A stretch of 64,000 nucleotides of DNA from Nyssa sinensis (GCA_008638375.1 CM018052.1:32000239-32064238), one strand, 5' to 3'. Counted from the stretch's first letter, positions 48,801 through 60,777 are shown. Translations and numbers: made by a program. The notes: generated by a model from the letters alone, not told the origin.

Positions 48801-49687
48801 TATGGTTGCTCATGTTGGCTGTGGAACATGGAGAAAGAGATTGTCAGATATGCTGAATAGCACAACCAAGATGCCCAATAGTTGGACCAGATGCTTTGTT
48901 GATGGGTGTTGTTTAGTTCATGAAGCACGCTTTTGTATTTCAGATAGTCAAACATGGGAGTCATTGCCACTATCGGATTTATATGATGCAACAACTAATG
49001 CTGATAGTATTGAGGATAAACAAATCCTTCTTCTGCCTACTTGTTGTGGAAGGTTTACTTTTACTCCCTTAACAGACTTGAAATTTTTAACTGTTCATAT
49101 TCTGTGAAATAGATTCTTTGGTTGTCAGATTTCTTCTCCGGCATGAAATAAACAAATTCTTCTTTGCAACTCAAGCATATGCAATTTTTCTTTTGCCTAC
49201 ATGTTGGGGAAGGTTTACTTAAATCCATTAAGAGTTGGAGTCCTACTTATTTATATATGCTTGGGATTCTGGTTGCTTGTGGGTTGTGAGTTAGCATTGA
49301 CTTTTTGTCCGATTCTCTTGATGATCATCAGTTGCATGAATCTAAAATGGAAAGTATAATTTTGGTATATTAATATTTTAATATGCAGAAGTGTAAGGCC
49401 AGACACTCCACCCTTTGCAAGGCGAAGCGTAAACCTCAAGGCGGTGAGGTGTAAGCTTTTTGGTACTTCAATTTCTTTATTAAAAATGAAAATAAATTAC
49501 CGATAAAAAATGGAAATAAATATTGTTATTCGTCAAAAAGGGAAATTTTAAATATATTGCAACTTGGGCCATCATTATAATTTCAAAATTCTAAGAGAAT
49601 GTTAGATATTTTGGCTAATCTTCTTCTTAAAAATACTAATTTAAAATTTAAAAGTATTTTTTTTATCCCAAAACTCACAATGCAACA

Positions 49688-49742
<55 letters not shown>

Positions 49743-52700
49743 CTTGTTAGGAAGGAAAAAGATTCAATATCACATGGAAGTTACTTACCAAAAATAAAAA
49801 AATAAAAAAATCACATAGATGTCATAGGAGAGCATTATGTAAAAGCCCCTTTTTAATAATGTGTCGGAATTTCAATAAAAGTAGTAGACATTATTATTGA
49901 TTATAAATTATTCTTAATTGATGGGTTCTATTGATCTAAAATAACGGGCTAAGACTTTTTCATTCCTTTGTGTCAACCTTAGGTACAGACTTATAATCTT
50001 TTAAATATTTTTTTTGAAGCTCCAAAGTTATAGAAGCGTTTCGGAGATACAAAAAATGTTTGAAGCGCCGCTTTTGAATGTCTTTGAGTTTGAAGTGCAT
50101 GTTTCCTAGGACAATTTTTTATTTCTTAAAAAAATTCAAGGCATTCTGGACTATCTTGCTTCAAGGTGAGCCTCAAAAGCTTTTTTCAAGTAATAGCATA
50201 TGAACCTGTGCGACATATTACTTTACCAAACTATATTTTTTCCAAGGAATATATATATATATATATATATTTTTTGGTGATTGTCTATTTTTGTCATACA
50301 CATCAGGAGTTCTCTTTGCTTGTTAAGCCACCAGTGTGCTCGCACAGAATTTGTTACATGTTCTAGAGTCTGATTGTGCTTGGTAAATTAAAATGATCTC
50401 TACTGCTCGCTCCACCCAAAAGCAGTACGTAGTATGTAAGCAGTTTGCCTTTTGTGGTAACATTCTAATTGTAACAACTATTTCAATTATTTTTTCTTCT
50501 AATTCTCATCTTAAAACCCTTGCTACGGTAACAACAATTCTATTCTGTTCTTTTGATATGTCAAAAAGCTAATTCTATAGATTCCCTTTCTGACTATCTA
50601 CATTTTATCTCTCTCACCCATATCGGCTTATGTTATCTTTCTCTTTTTTATGCATGTCAAAACCATCTCAAGTGTGATACTTGCTACCCTAAGATTTTTC
50701 CCAATTTGTTTCCTAAATTGGCAAGCATCCATTATAACGTCATCACGTGCATCAGTTTTTGTTTTCTAATTGTCGACATTTTGCTCCATAATGACTGATG
50801 GATTTTCTGACATTTGGATCAGTCTTTCAATTATTTATTTGCATTGTGTGGCTACAGAATAGCCAAAGTCTAATTTCTTTGTTCAAGGACCTCAATTTAT
50901 GGTGTCACCCTTCATTTTCTTCACTATCTTGTCCTTGGAACTCCTTTAATATAGCTTTTTTCTATGTCCAAAAGGCTTGTCCATATGCTGTTCCACTAAT
51001 TATCTTAAAACTCACAAATTCTCCTAGGTTTTGTAACAGTTTTCTCAGATATGTTTGTTTGAGCCATCTCACGCATCTCTTGTATCAGCTATTGGGTTTA
51101 CTTGTAGGATTTTTATGATGTGTTCTTTCCTTGTATATCTTTCACCGTTGTGAACATCATCATTTTTGCAGTTGTATAATACTAGTTTATTATTATTATT
51201 ATTATTGCTTTTTTTTTTTTTCCTATTCCAATTGTGTTTTGTCATCAACCAGCTCCAGTGATACACAAGCAGCACCCTCTTCATTCTTTCTTTTCTTGTG
51301 GATACAAAGCATGGTTATAATTTATAAAATTGTATGATTAGAGGTTCGACATAAAGCTACCGATCCAAAAAAAAGAAGTTTGACATAAAGCCTTAACATT
51401 CTACTTGTTGAGTTGGCCGGTGATTTTCCCCCCTTTTGATTGACATGAGAACTGAACCCTTGGCCCCACCCTGCCTTTCAGATATCATGCTAGCACTTAC
51501 CACTATGTTACTACGGCTTTGGCATAAAGCCTTTACATTCTTTTGTTGAGATGGCCATTGATTATTTGAATGAAATTCATTTAAGTCTGCCATGAAGCTT
51601 TCTATGGTTGTTACTGATTTTTGTTTCATAATATTAGTCAATTTTTTTATATTTATACAAACATGTCATAACCAGTGTAGTGTTAGGTTGTCAAAGTGAC
51701 AGTCTAACCTATTATCCTCCTTAGGCAGGGCAATGTTTATGGTATCATACAGAAGAGTATGCTCACATATGTTAACATTTATCCTAATCATAAAGAAGAG
51801 AAAAAGAACTCCAGGTAGCTTTTATGCACCCTACTCAGATGATTTCAAAGTTCATCATGTGAGTCCGTGTGTACCTATATGTAGTAATTGATTGAATATT
51901 AAGTAAATGCAAGTATAACTAGACAAAGCTTGTTACTGGAGATAATTATGAAATTTTCATGTTAAAATATAATTATAAGGCGTGCTTTCAAGTTTCATAT
52001 ATATTTCTTTGTTTCAACTTATATGGTCAACCTTTACTATGTAGGAAGTTGCAACAGGAATATAGATATCCAAAGTACCATTTTTGTTTGTAATTGTTAT
52101 TGAGGCTCTTAGTAGATTGTTGGAGGGAGCGGTTACAGGAGGTATGTTGAAGGATTTTGAGATGACTCTAGCAGTGGCTGAAGACTGGATATCTCTCATT
52201 TGTTGTTTGCCAATGGCTCTAATATTGTTCAGGGCAGAGGATAGGCAACTGCGTTACCTTTGGTGTGTGCTGGCTTGCTTTGAGATTGTCTCGGGTCTGA
52301 CGATTAATTTGGATAAGAGCGTCATCATTCGAGTGGGAGATATTGGGGAGGTGGAGGAGTTGGTTGGAGGCATGGGTTGCTTGGTGGGCTCTTTTCCTGC
52401 TAGGTATCTAGGACTTTAATTGAGTGCTTCTTTGAGATCTCGGGCGGTATGGGATCCAGTGTGGAGAGATTCCAGAAGAGATTAGTGGGATGGAAGCGGC
52501 AGTATTTATTAAAGGGTGGCAAGATTTCTCTAATAAAGAGTACTCTTGCAAACCTTCCTACATACTTGATGTCACTCTTTCCAATGCCTGTGACAGTGGA
52601 GAGAAAACTGGATAAGATCCAGCGGGATTTCTTGTGGGAAGGAAAAGAAGGGGAAAGGAAGATGCACCTTGTGAGGTGGGAGAAGGCTAAGTTGCCTCTA

Positions 52701-55700
52701 GCTAAAGGAGGATTGAGATTTAAGAATTTGCATCTCTTCAACACAGCTCTTATAGGAAAGTGGTTGTGGAGGTTTGCAAAGGAGGAGGGTGCCTTGTGGA
52801 GGAATGTATTAACTTCAAAATATGGATGTGAAGTGGGTGTGTGGTACTCGGAACAGTTGGTGGAACGGTATTGGGTGCGGGGTGTGGAAGTCCATAAAAA
52901 AGGAGCTATGGGTTTTCAACAATTTGTGCGCTTCGAGGTGGGAGAGGGGTTCAGATTGAGATTTTGGGAAGACATTTGGTGTAGTGATGAGCTGTTGAAG
53001 AGGAAGTTCCCAGTTTTGTGTGGTATTGCTTGTAATAAGGAGGCTTTCGTAGCAGATTGCATATCTTTTTTTTTTTTTTGGGGGGGGGGGGGGGTGCGGA
53101 GTCCCCACTTCTGCAGAAACTTCCATGATTGGGACTGAGGATAAGTATACATTTTTTTCTGAGGTTTTGGGAAGCACCAGGGTAAGGGTTGGGACAGAGG
53201 ATGAAGCACAATAGCTTCACTGTTCGATCATATTTTCAAGCTATGGAGGGGACGGAAGATAGGTCTTTTCCATGGAAGCTCATTTAGAGATCTAAGGTGC
53301 CATCTAAGGTAGCGTTTTTTGCTTGGGTGGCCACGAGAGGTGCATGTTCCGCAATTGACAATCTCCAGTGTAGAGGCTTTCCACATGACAAACTGGTGCT
53401 GTATCTGCTTTTGCTTGAGATGTGTGGTGCTTGGTGTTCTCTTTCTTCGGTTGCCAATGGGTGATGCCAGCCACGGTGAGTTGTTTTTGAGTTGGAGGTT
53501 AGGAAAGAGTAGAAGAAAAGTAAAATCAACTCGGAGAATGGTGCCTTTCTGCCTTGTTTTGAGTTTATGGAGGGAAAGAAACTGAAGACTTTTTGAAGGG
53601 AAAGAGCAGAATATTTTTGTTTTAAAGATTCCTTTTTTGCGTCTCCTGTGAAGGAAGATAGTCAAATGTATTTAGACTCTTATGCAGATTTTTTGGGGAA
53701 TCTCAAGTGTGGTTGTTTTCCCCCTTTTTTGTAACTATGGGTTCCCCCCTCTCGTGCACCGTTTATACAAATTATAGCTTTACTGATAAAAAAAAAAAAA
53801 ATCAACATTGAGGCATCTAGGTATAGTGTTGGCGACCTTAGGTAGCCTGATAATCACCACCCACCTAGGTAGCAAGGTATGCATATGGAGCACTACTTTT
53901 TAGAGGCAACTCCTAGTTCACACTCTGTCTATACTGCTTGTGAGTGGACTAACAAGTGTCTTTGTTTGTTAGAGACGTTATTTCTTTATTGTCTCAATCA
54001 AATTGCTTATTATATTTGCACAACATACTATATTGTGTTCTTCCATAATGCTTCTTGTAACTTTAAGAGTACTGGAAAATAAACTAGTCATGTTTTGATC
54101 AATGGTTTTTACATGGTATACGATACAGTTGCCTCTTTTTTTATTGCAGTTTGTGCAAGTATTTAATGGTGGTGGCCTCTGGTAGGGCATCTGTTTACAT
54201 TGAGCGTGAAAGGGCTCAAAAAATTATAAAGGTATCATATTAATCTCTAGTCTTCAATTAGAAGTAAAATTGCAGAATCATGATTTTATGTTCATCTCAT
54301 CTATATATAGGCTTGGGATCATGCTGTTGGAATGATATGTGTGCGTGAAGCTGGGGGAAAGGTATGCATCAATCCACTGTCATTCTTTTTCAGAGTTTCA
54401 TTATTTTGGTTGTATGCCAAAAGGTTTTTATCCCTGGTTCAAATTATTAGTTCATTAGTAAATGGTGATATGTTTTTTCTTTTAATTTTTTTTGGTAGGG
54501 ATGTAATTGTCGCACGTTTGAAAAGATAGAGCTCCCTATTCATGAAATTGAAGAAACATATTCTAGACACTTTTAATTTTTGGCTCATAGGGAAATATAT
54601 CCAATATCTCTTTTTTCTTTCGTAGATTTTTTGGGAGAGCTGAATTGTATCGCTAGTTAAAGGATGCTTTCTTTTGTACACCAGTTATGCCTCCTCTGGC
54701 ATATTTGTTTATACATACACCTTATCAAAAAATAAATAAAAAATGGAAGAGAGACGATGTAAAGTGTTCAAAAGGCGCTGCAGATCAGTTATACAAAAGT
54801 AAAAATTAACGTGAGAGCACCAACAAACTCTAGCTTAGTTTGTATCTTCGCCACCTCCCCATATGGGAGGTTGAGGGTTCAAGCCCCTTGGAGGCAAAGT
54901 GCATGTGTTTGATTTACCTATAAAAAAAATAAAAATAAAAATAAAAATTAATGTGAGAGCAAGAACTTGCTTAATAAAGCCATATGACTGTATTTTACAT
55001 TCATATGATATTCATGACTTTTAATACCTGGTAACATGCTTCAAATTCTTTTTAAAAAGTTTAAAATTTTAAATCTATAAAAGTCATATTTCATTGAATT
55101 CAAGTAATAAAATTGAAATTAGCTCAATTATGGATAAAATAAGAAGATATGGTATTGATTTAAATAAACTAAGATTTATAATGTAGATTAGGAGCAGGAG
55201 CATGAAAAGATTTTGGAAGTTGGCACCCCTATATTTTTTGCAGTTCATGTTGAAAGAGAGAAATAGGAGATCTTTGAGAATGGAGAGTTACCAATTCAAC
55301 TAAAGATGTTTTCCTTTGACTTCTTGAGTTGTTTTTCTTGTGTTTTTGTCTTCCTTACCCAGACCTTTTAAATTGTAGTTTGGATTGAGCTTGTGACATC
55401 TCTGCATAACCTGTTTAAGGTCTTGTAATCAAATGTTTGAGACACATAATAAACAATTGGTGTTGATTGCACACAAATTTTATACTGAATATCAACATCC
55501 CATCAAGCTATGCAAGTCAAATATCAAGGAGCTACTGTAGATTGCATTGAACATTGCGATTGGGGGTGGAGAATTCTTAAACAACCTTAGCCAAATTGGC
55601 TAATCTGAACAGAGAACTGTGCATTTGTCTCTGGATTGGAACACCACAAGTATGCCCACATCAACCTGAACGCCAATTTATTTTTCTTTTAAACTTAAAT

Positions 55701-56589
55701 GGTAAACTTGCAGCCAATTGTCTAACCGCAGAGTTCATGCATCTACCCAATTAGTGAATTGTTTGGGTGTAAATGTTTTAGGTCAGATGATTTGAAACCG
55801 AGTTTGACCTGTTATCACCCTCAATTGCAACATGCAAACATAGCTAACAATGCTATTGTGGCATTTGGAAAGATGTTACATTTTAACTAACACACCCCAC
55901 CCAAAAAAAATCATAAATTGTTTGTATTTATCTCCTTCCCTGCCTTCCCAAAACAGTGTCTTTGGACATGTTTGAGTGAGCATGCACACAAAAACAGAGG
56001 AAAGAACCAACTCGAAATCATGAAACTTGATAACCATTTACTGAGGATTTGAATTATGAAGTATAATCTACTGTGTATACTATCATTGTTCAATTTCATA
56101 CACTCAACAAATCTTTGCCCGAACTATTTGGGTTGGCTACTCAATTTCGGATCTTGTAATATAAAAATAAAATAATGATCTGCAATGTCTGTTGAAAGCT
56201 ACAGCATTTGAAATTTCAAAAGCAATTGTAACAACATTGTTAGCTATCATTTTTGGGGAATGGTGCAAAAAGAGTGAAATTTAGATGTAAAAGAAAATTT
56301 TCCTCTCTTCTTGTCATTTATCATATCATCAAATTGGGAGGTTGTGGTTATCATAGTTGTATGGGTGATCATGAGCATATATGTTCTGTAACTATTCTGG
56401 TTCTTTCATTATATTAATATAAGATTAACTTGTTATTAGGTGACTGACTGGAGAGGGAGACAACTTGATCTTGCAGCAGATCAAGCTGAGCGGAGGATCA
56501 TATTCCCTTTTGGCGGTATTCTTGTGACAAATGGCAGCTTACATAACAAGATACTGGAGTTGATCACTTCTAGTTCTTCAGTTGTTTGA
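36881..56589 (+). CDS. 3'(2'),5'-bisphosphate nucleotidase, HAL2-like (PAP phosphatase)
   Basis: Hydrolyses 3'-phosphoadenosine 5'-phosphate (PAP), the by-product of sulfotransfer, to AMP; Mg-dependent, Li-sensitive inositol-monophosphatase superfamily. Exons: 36881-36990, 37082-37178, 37366-37468, 38931-39142, 41550-41609, 48667-49052, 54150-54231, 54311-54361, 56440-56589 (stop TGA). They sum to 1251 nt = 416 residues with consistent phases. Residues 1-36 (MDLLHSAIRFPTSRF..., Ser/Arg/His-rich, no acids after residue 2) look like a plastid or mitochondrial transit peptide. Core motifs: NDQTPVTVADFGVQALVSLE; the metal-binding VAEEDS at 115-120; DPIDGTRGF at 177-185; WDHAVG at 352-357; EAGGKVTDW. 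No frame damage despite introns of 7.1 and 5.1 kb loaded with transposons. The first donor (GCGAG/GTCTCT) was chosen because it joins to SSLPFPEQKAKYHKEL as in relatives. Confidence 0.94.
37469..38930 (+). other. HAL2-like intron 3
   Basis: Holds the TRIM; otherwise AT-rich with no recognised feature. Confidence 0.8.
38104..38402 (+). mobile_element. TRIM, copy 2 (HAL2-like intron 3)
   Basis: Two direct repeats of about 115 bp (38104-38218, 38288-38402) with the blocks TTGGAATGTCC, CCATTTATGG, AAGGCTTTAGTTC, TTTTAAGGAGTTGAATG and TTACAAG. The PBS TGGTATCAGAGCC (38219-38231) directly follows the left repeat and a purine tract TAGGGAG precedes the right one. It is of the same family as the TRIM at 1091 (shared AACACCTGxGTTTTAAGG) but more diverged; the target duplication is degenerate (GTTCC/GCTCC). 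Confidence 0.85.
39586..40133. mobile_element. hAT-type MITE with perfect ends
   Basis: 548 bp, TIRs TAGGGGTGTCAATT and AATTGACACCCCTA, with a perfect 8-bp target duplication TTCAAGTC (39578-39585, 40134-40141). The interior is rich in ACACGACACG phrases in both orientations and has no ORF. Confidence 0.88.
41115..41225 (+). mobile_element. tRNA-derived SINE
   Basis: About 90 bp plus an A-rich tail. A-box-like GGATGAGTTGG and B-box-like TGTTCAACTCC at tRNA-type spacing, poly(A) at the 3' end, and a 17-bp target duplication with one mismatch, AATTGTTGTGTATTTGT (41098-41114) and AATTGTTGTGTTTTTGT (41226-41242). Confidence 0.85.
42862..43732. mobile_element. Nonautonomous DNA transposon (MITE-like)
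   Basis: Starts CATAGTTGTC and ends GCAACAATTATG (imperfect TIR), with an 8-bp direct repeat GTTGAAAT on both sides (42854-42861, 43733-43740). Near both ends there are TAGG-rich blocks such as CCTAGGCGCCTAG. It has no ORF. hAT-like by duplication length; superfamily uncertain. Confidence 0.6.
44846..45351. repeat. Inverted repeat, 78 bp, 2 mismatches
   Basis: 44846-44923 (GGAAACGATTGATTATC...) recurs as its reverse complement at 45274-45351, between the two direct copies of 44938-45271. Confidence 0.9.
44938..45676. repeat. Direct duplication of about 330 bp spanning LINE/MITE junction
   Basis: 44938-45271 and 45352-45676 both run GGCTACAGT.AAGGAGGTTC, through the target sequence GCTCCTTTG, into the MITE 5' end and its AT tract. 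They differ by scattered substitutions and a 10-bp CGGTCGCGGT repeat unit. Confidence 0.9.
45436..46206. mobile_element. Mutator-like MITE inserted in the LINE
   Basis: 771 bp. TIRs CATGGATTTAAATTGCGGTCG and, inverted at the other end, ATGGTGTTAAATAACGGCCG. A perfect 9-bp duplication of LINE sequence GCTCCTTTG lies at 45427-45435 and 46207-46215. Internal GTAACGGTAT-type repeats occur near both ends. No ORF. The 5' 250 bp exist a second time at 45022-45271. Confidence 0.8.
46541..47954. mobile_element. Solo LTR (1414 bp) with repeated GTCGACTG motifs
   Basis: TGTTACCCATA...GGACTAACA ends (TG...CA) with a perfect 5-bp target duplication TTTTC (46536-46540, 47955-47959). The start GAGAGAGGGTGAATAGGGT and the end TTGTTATCATCAAAATTACT are typical of a group of plant LTRs. 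47150-47500 carries at least six AGTCGACT/AGTCGATT motifs. Confidence 0.72.
49150..49230 (+). repeat. Partial duplicate of exon 6 3' end with splice donor
   Basis: TTTTGCCTACATGTTGGGGA followed by AGGTTTACTT copies the exon-6 end (CTTCTGCCTACTTGTTGTGGA, AGGTTTACTT) exactly 160 bp downstream, including the GT donor context. Confidence 0.75.
52083..53801 (+). mobile_element. 5'-truncated L1-type LINE
   Basis: C-terminal part of plant LINE ORF2: FVIVIEALSRLL and SGLTINLDKS (RT), then VERFQKRLVGWKRQYLLKGG, SLIKSTLANLPTYLMSLFP, IQRDFLWEG, and after a frame change the zinc-binding FPWKLI, KVAFFAWVATRGACSAIDNL (53265-53370). It ends in poly(A) at 53788-53801. Several frameshifts and stops. No target duplication found. 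Confidence 0.88.
54362..56439 (+). other. HAL2-like intron 8
   Basis: Contains a SINE at 54820-54942 and, near 56103-56155, a short phrase (CCCGAACTATTTGGGTTGGCT) resembling the 3' end of plant RTE LINEs. Otherwise AT-rich. Confidence 0.75.
54820..54942 (+). mobile_element. tRNA-derived SINE
   Basis: A-box-like TAGCTTAGTTTGTAT, B-box GGGTTCAAGCCCC, an A-rich tail (AAAAATAAAAATAAAAAT) and a 19-bp target duplication with one mismatch: AAAAATTAACGTGAGAGCA (54801-54819) and AAAAATTAATGTGAGAGCA (54943-54961). The body differs from the SINE at 41115. Confidence 0.85.
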
Positions 56590-57694
56590 TGGCATCCCGT
56601 ACTCAAATCCTCTTGTTCATATATTGAATTCATCACCATCATTATTATAAACAGGCTGTGATTATTCATTTGTTTAGTGGCTTTCTTAGTTCTGTTCATG
56701 TGAAATCCTCAAATTTTAAAAATGTCATACAAAATCATTCATGTGTACTGTTGTCAGTTAATAATATCATTATATACAGTTGAAAGTTCTAATCATGAAC
56801 TAATTTCAGTTGCTTGGAATTCCCACGCTATTTAAATTTTATATGGAAGATATATAAATTCTCTCAAGCTCAGTGCTTTTTCTGATTTGAACTAATTTCA
56901 TTTCTTATGAAATTATAACGAGTCTACAGAGTTGTTCATAACAAATGATTCTTTAGTGAGAATCAATAAAAAATCTTGCATCTAGGTCTCTTTGCGTTGT
57001 CTGGTTCTTTGAATAACCTCAAGAACCTGGCTGGCTTGATATTTTTTTTTCTCAAATGGCAGAAGAAATCATAGAGCAATAATGCTACTGGAAAATCTCA
57101 AGTAGACTCGATGTTAGCTTCTTATCGTTCTAACTGATTAGTCATGAGGAGACAAGAAGTGATCGGACCAAATTCATTTTTACTGTGGATGTAGGCTTTT
57201 TAGTGGTTCCCTTTATGATCCTGATTGAATTGATCAACTCTGGGGTTAGCTATTTCGTTTGTTTTGATTGTTGGTTCACTTTGAACTGTCTTGTTGAATA
57301 GCAAGACCCTTGCCTTTAAACCATATGGTAAAAAATATATGTAAGTTCCGGAAGCCAAAGGTTCACCTGCTTATATTTATTGAGTGCAATGCATGAAAAG
57401 TGCTTATTACTTTTCAACGTGATACGTGAATAGACTGATACATAGAGGCATTAGTTTTATTTTTTATTGTGTACAAGGTGAATCAGATCAGTAGACCTGC
57501 AAACTGCAGGATTTCTAGGGCGAGAGTAAGAAGGATTTTTTTAGTGCATGAAAAGGGTTGCTGGGTGAAACTCTTCAAGGTATGTTGCTCTGTCATATGT
57601 TTATTTTAGCATGAATACCTGAAATTATCAGTTTGTGTGTACACTCGGGAATTACAGCTGACCCTTTTCATGTATTAATCTTAGTAGTTTGTTA

Positions 57695-57751
<57 letters not shown>

Positions 57752-58043
57752 GTTCTGTTGCTTGTTCTTTAAACTAACCCTTTTAATGTGTGAACAACAT
57801 TATTGGCATCAGTACATTGACCTTTCCAGCTTGGAAATTGATCTGCTTTCAACACGTTTTAAGCACATGAACCAGCATCCGTCTGATCACCTTTCCAGAA
57901 AATTCAGCCATCCATCTCTCCCTAAATGCCCCCACGTGTTCCGAATCTATTTTATTGGATGGAAAAAAAAAAGCATTTGGAGGACCCAATTTTTTGGGAA
58001 AGTTCTCGACACCCAGCAAAAGCCAGGTGGTTTTCTTCTCTCG

Positions 58044-58075
<32 letters not shown>

Positions 58076-58689
58076 GCTACTTTGCTCTGATTATGTCTAT
58101 TTGAGTATTATCTATTGTGACTCAGTGCAGACTACGTAGTAGCATTGAACAAATCTGCATGAGAATGCTTATTATAATGTCGAGCTATAGCATGACATCC
58201 ACAAACGCATATATAATTTGCATGGAATTGCTTATAATAGTAAACACGGCACACCATCCACACAAGCTTTGGATCTCGTATCTGGAAAATAGCCCTAAAC
58301 TATGTGAACTCTCCCTGAAATAAATGGCCTAGAAACAATAAACAAAACCCCCACCTTAATATTCAACTTTTGTTGGAGCAATCCAACAGCTCATAACAGA
58401 CACACACACACACACAACATTTATATATAATCTACCTATATATATATATATATATATGTGCGTCTGCTGGTCAACTTTAAAACGTAGGCACCTCATTTGG
58501 GTAACCATGAACAAGCATACCCTAGATTTTGGACAATTAATTACCCAATCAAGTATAAGATACAAGCATACAATAATTTTATTACAAAACACTCTTGAGT
58601 AATCTACATAGTTGGCTATTTAATTTGATTAATTATACAATATGGGTACCTGCATGACCCTGTGCACGGGGACATTAGCCTACGATTAT

Positions 58690-58850
58690 GGTCATATTAA
58701 TGTAAAGCATAGTGTTTAATGATATGTTTATTTAAAGTGATGCATGCAATGCTTTCATTCCTTATAAGTGGTCATATTAATCTAAAGCATATAGTTTAAG
58801 GATATGTTTATTTAAAGTGATGCATACTGCTCTCATTCCTTGGAAGTTTT
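58690..58850. repeat. Tandem duplication of about 80 bp
   Basis: GGTCATATTAAT(G/C)TAAAGCATA, GGATATGTTTATTTAAAGTGATGCAT and CTCATTCCTT occur twice in order. Confidence 0.8.
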
Positions 58851-59292
58851 ATAATAAGAAATCTTAATGGAAGGTTTAGTCACATTTGTGTGAAGGACAA
58901 TCTGTTTACACCCAGTGTAAAAATGAGTTTTTTTTTTATACTCATAACTTTTTGTATTTTCATTTTTTAACAATCCAACATTGGATTGAATGTTCTTTTC
59001 ACACTCATCGCGCGTGTTTAAAGATCACAAATCAATATTAAATTAATATTGTATTAATAATAATATGAGTTCATTTAATTTATAGACCATCTATATATTT
59101 ATTAGTTTAATACATATGACAGACACAACAAATACAGTGAGATATATAATTTAACAATTAGATTAACAAGATATAATTTTTATATAATATTTTTGAGAGA
59201 TGTAAAAATAATCATTGTTATACGAGATAAATTTGATCCCGTATTTTTTTTTATCTCACTAACAAAGTGCTTTTTTCTTTTCTTTTGATCGT

Positions 59293-59330
<38 letters not shown>

Positions 59331-59457
59331 GAGAATTGTTATTCACATTTTTATTTGTCTAATTGAACTTCAAAAAAAGTATATAATTTTAAATGATTAA
59401 AATTATATATTTTTGAGCTCAAAGTAAACAAATAATAAGTTTAAAAGCCCCTATTTG

Positions 59458-59488
<31 letters not shown>

Positions 59489-59505
59489 CTATCTAAAAGG
59501 TTAGA

Positions 59506-59801
59506 TAGGCATGCAAGCAAGTTTGATAGGTAATGGGAATAGGGTTGCCCTAAAAGCCCCTATTTGATAGGGTTGGGTCAAAAATAAACAGTTACAACTC
59601 GTATGCATGGTACAAAAGAACCTAGGGCAAATCTAAGTAGATAAATAAAATAAAGGCTCGCAGGCAAGTTGGACAGGGAAGGGGCATAGGGTTGCCCTAA
59701 AAGCCTCTATTTGATAGGGTTGGGTCAAAAATAAACAGTTATGAGTGGTAGGCATAGTACAAAAGAACCTAGGGCAAATCTAAATAGAGAAATAAAATAA
59801 C
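59506..59801. repeat. Tandem duplication, period 147 bp
   Basis: AGGGTTGCCCTAAAAGCC, TATTTGATAGGGTTGGGTC, AAAAATAAACAGTTA and AAAAGAACCTAGGGCAAATC occur at 59541 and again 147 bp later, with few differences. Confidence 0.9.
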
Positions 59802-60777
59802 ATTTGACCAAACCCTTTTGCCTGACAGATGTAAAGGTGGATAAGAGTGAGACAGTTTCACACATGATTTTCAATGCCTTTGAATAAGGCTTCACATGCA
59901 TTAATTTTACTTTTCCACTTAAAAGAAAAATAGTGGGCGCCTGACTCTGATGTGGGCAATGGTGGACACCTGTTCACACATCTCATAATTCAAAAACATA
60001 TTAAATTACCGAAATGGCACTCAAGGACAGTTGGCAGTCAAAGGCAGCCAGGCAGGTAGTTTAAGCAAAAATTACAAGAGGGATTAAATTCACATTCGCG
60101 TAGGAGACTCGGATCAAAAAAATGTACGGCCTTGTTGCTTGGAAAGCAGACAGCAAGCGTCGGATATTGCGACGTGGCACAGTGTTGATGGGCGATGGTT
60201 TTTTTTATGCGTGGTCCCCACAATGGAGAGCTTATCGTCTTGCATGAGGACACGTATCAGGTGAAGTTGCAGCAAATATCAAATTAATTAATTTATCAGA
60301 TAAAGATTCGACATAAGTGAGATTAGATTGTCAGTAGGAGATTATCATGCAAAATTAAATTAGTATTTATTTCAAATGAGATTATTATATATTAATATGT
60401 GTGTATATGTATAAAAGTAATTTGAGGAAGAGTCGTGTCCGCTGTCCACTCGGCTCATTAAGCTGGTGCGTTTAGCCAAGCACATAGCTGTAGTTCCATA
60501 TTGATAGTCCACTGTAAAATGAAAACTCAAGTAACCTTGGATACTTGTCACTTTACTCCAAAGTCAACCAACTTAATGTTTTTGAATGTAACCTGACCTC
60601 TTCTTTTGGTTTTTTTTTTTAAACCTAAAAATTAACCCCACCAGCAGGCTTTTGATTACTGATCAAATTGTAAATTTGGAGTTTTTTTTTTTTTTAATAT
60701 TTTTATATAATTTTTGACTATGCAGGAATATAATTCTAAGAATATTTGTAGTATTAAAATAGAGAATTGTTTGCTAA

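Larger units (their letters stand above)
49053..54149 (+). other. HAL2-like intron 6 (5.1 kb)
   Basis: Begins with a partial duplicate of the preceding exon end (49150-49230), contains a (TC)n tract at 49693-49738 and a LINE fragment at 52083-53801. The segment 49400-52080 shows no feature I can name. Confidence 0.8.

Noticed and set aside
50553..51118. Two consecutive hydrophobic open frames in intron 6
   Set aside because: No recognisable domain, low-complexity codon use, inside an intron; treated as chance ORFs.
57729..58139. 136-aa open frame
   Set aside because: Starts in a (TG)n microsatellite and ends in a (TA)n tract; no family resemblance.
59990..60260. Promoter-like region with ABRE/G-box-like words
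   Set aside because: No gene follows on either strand within the window, so a promoter call is unsupported.
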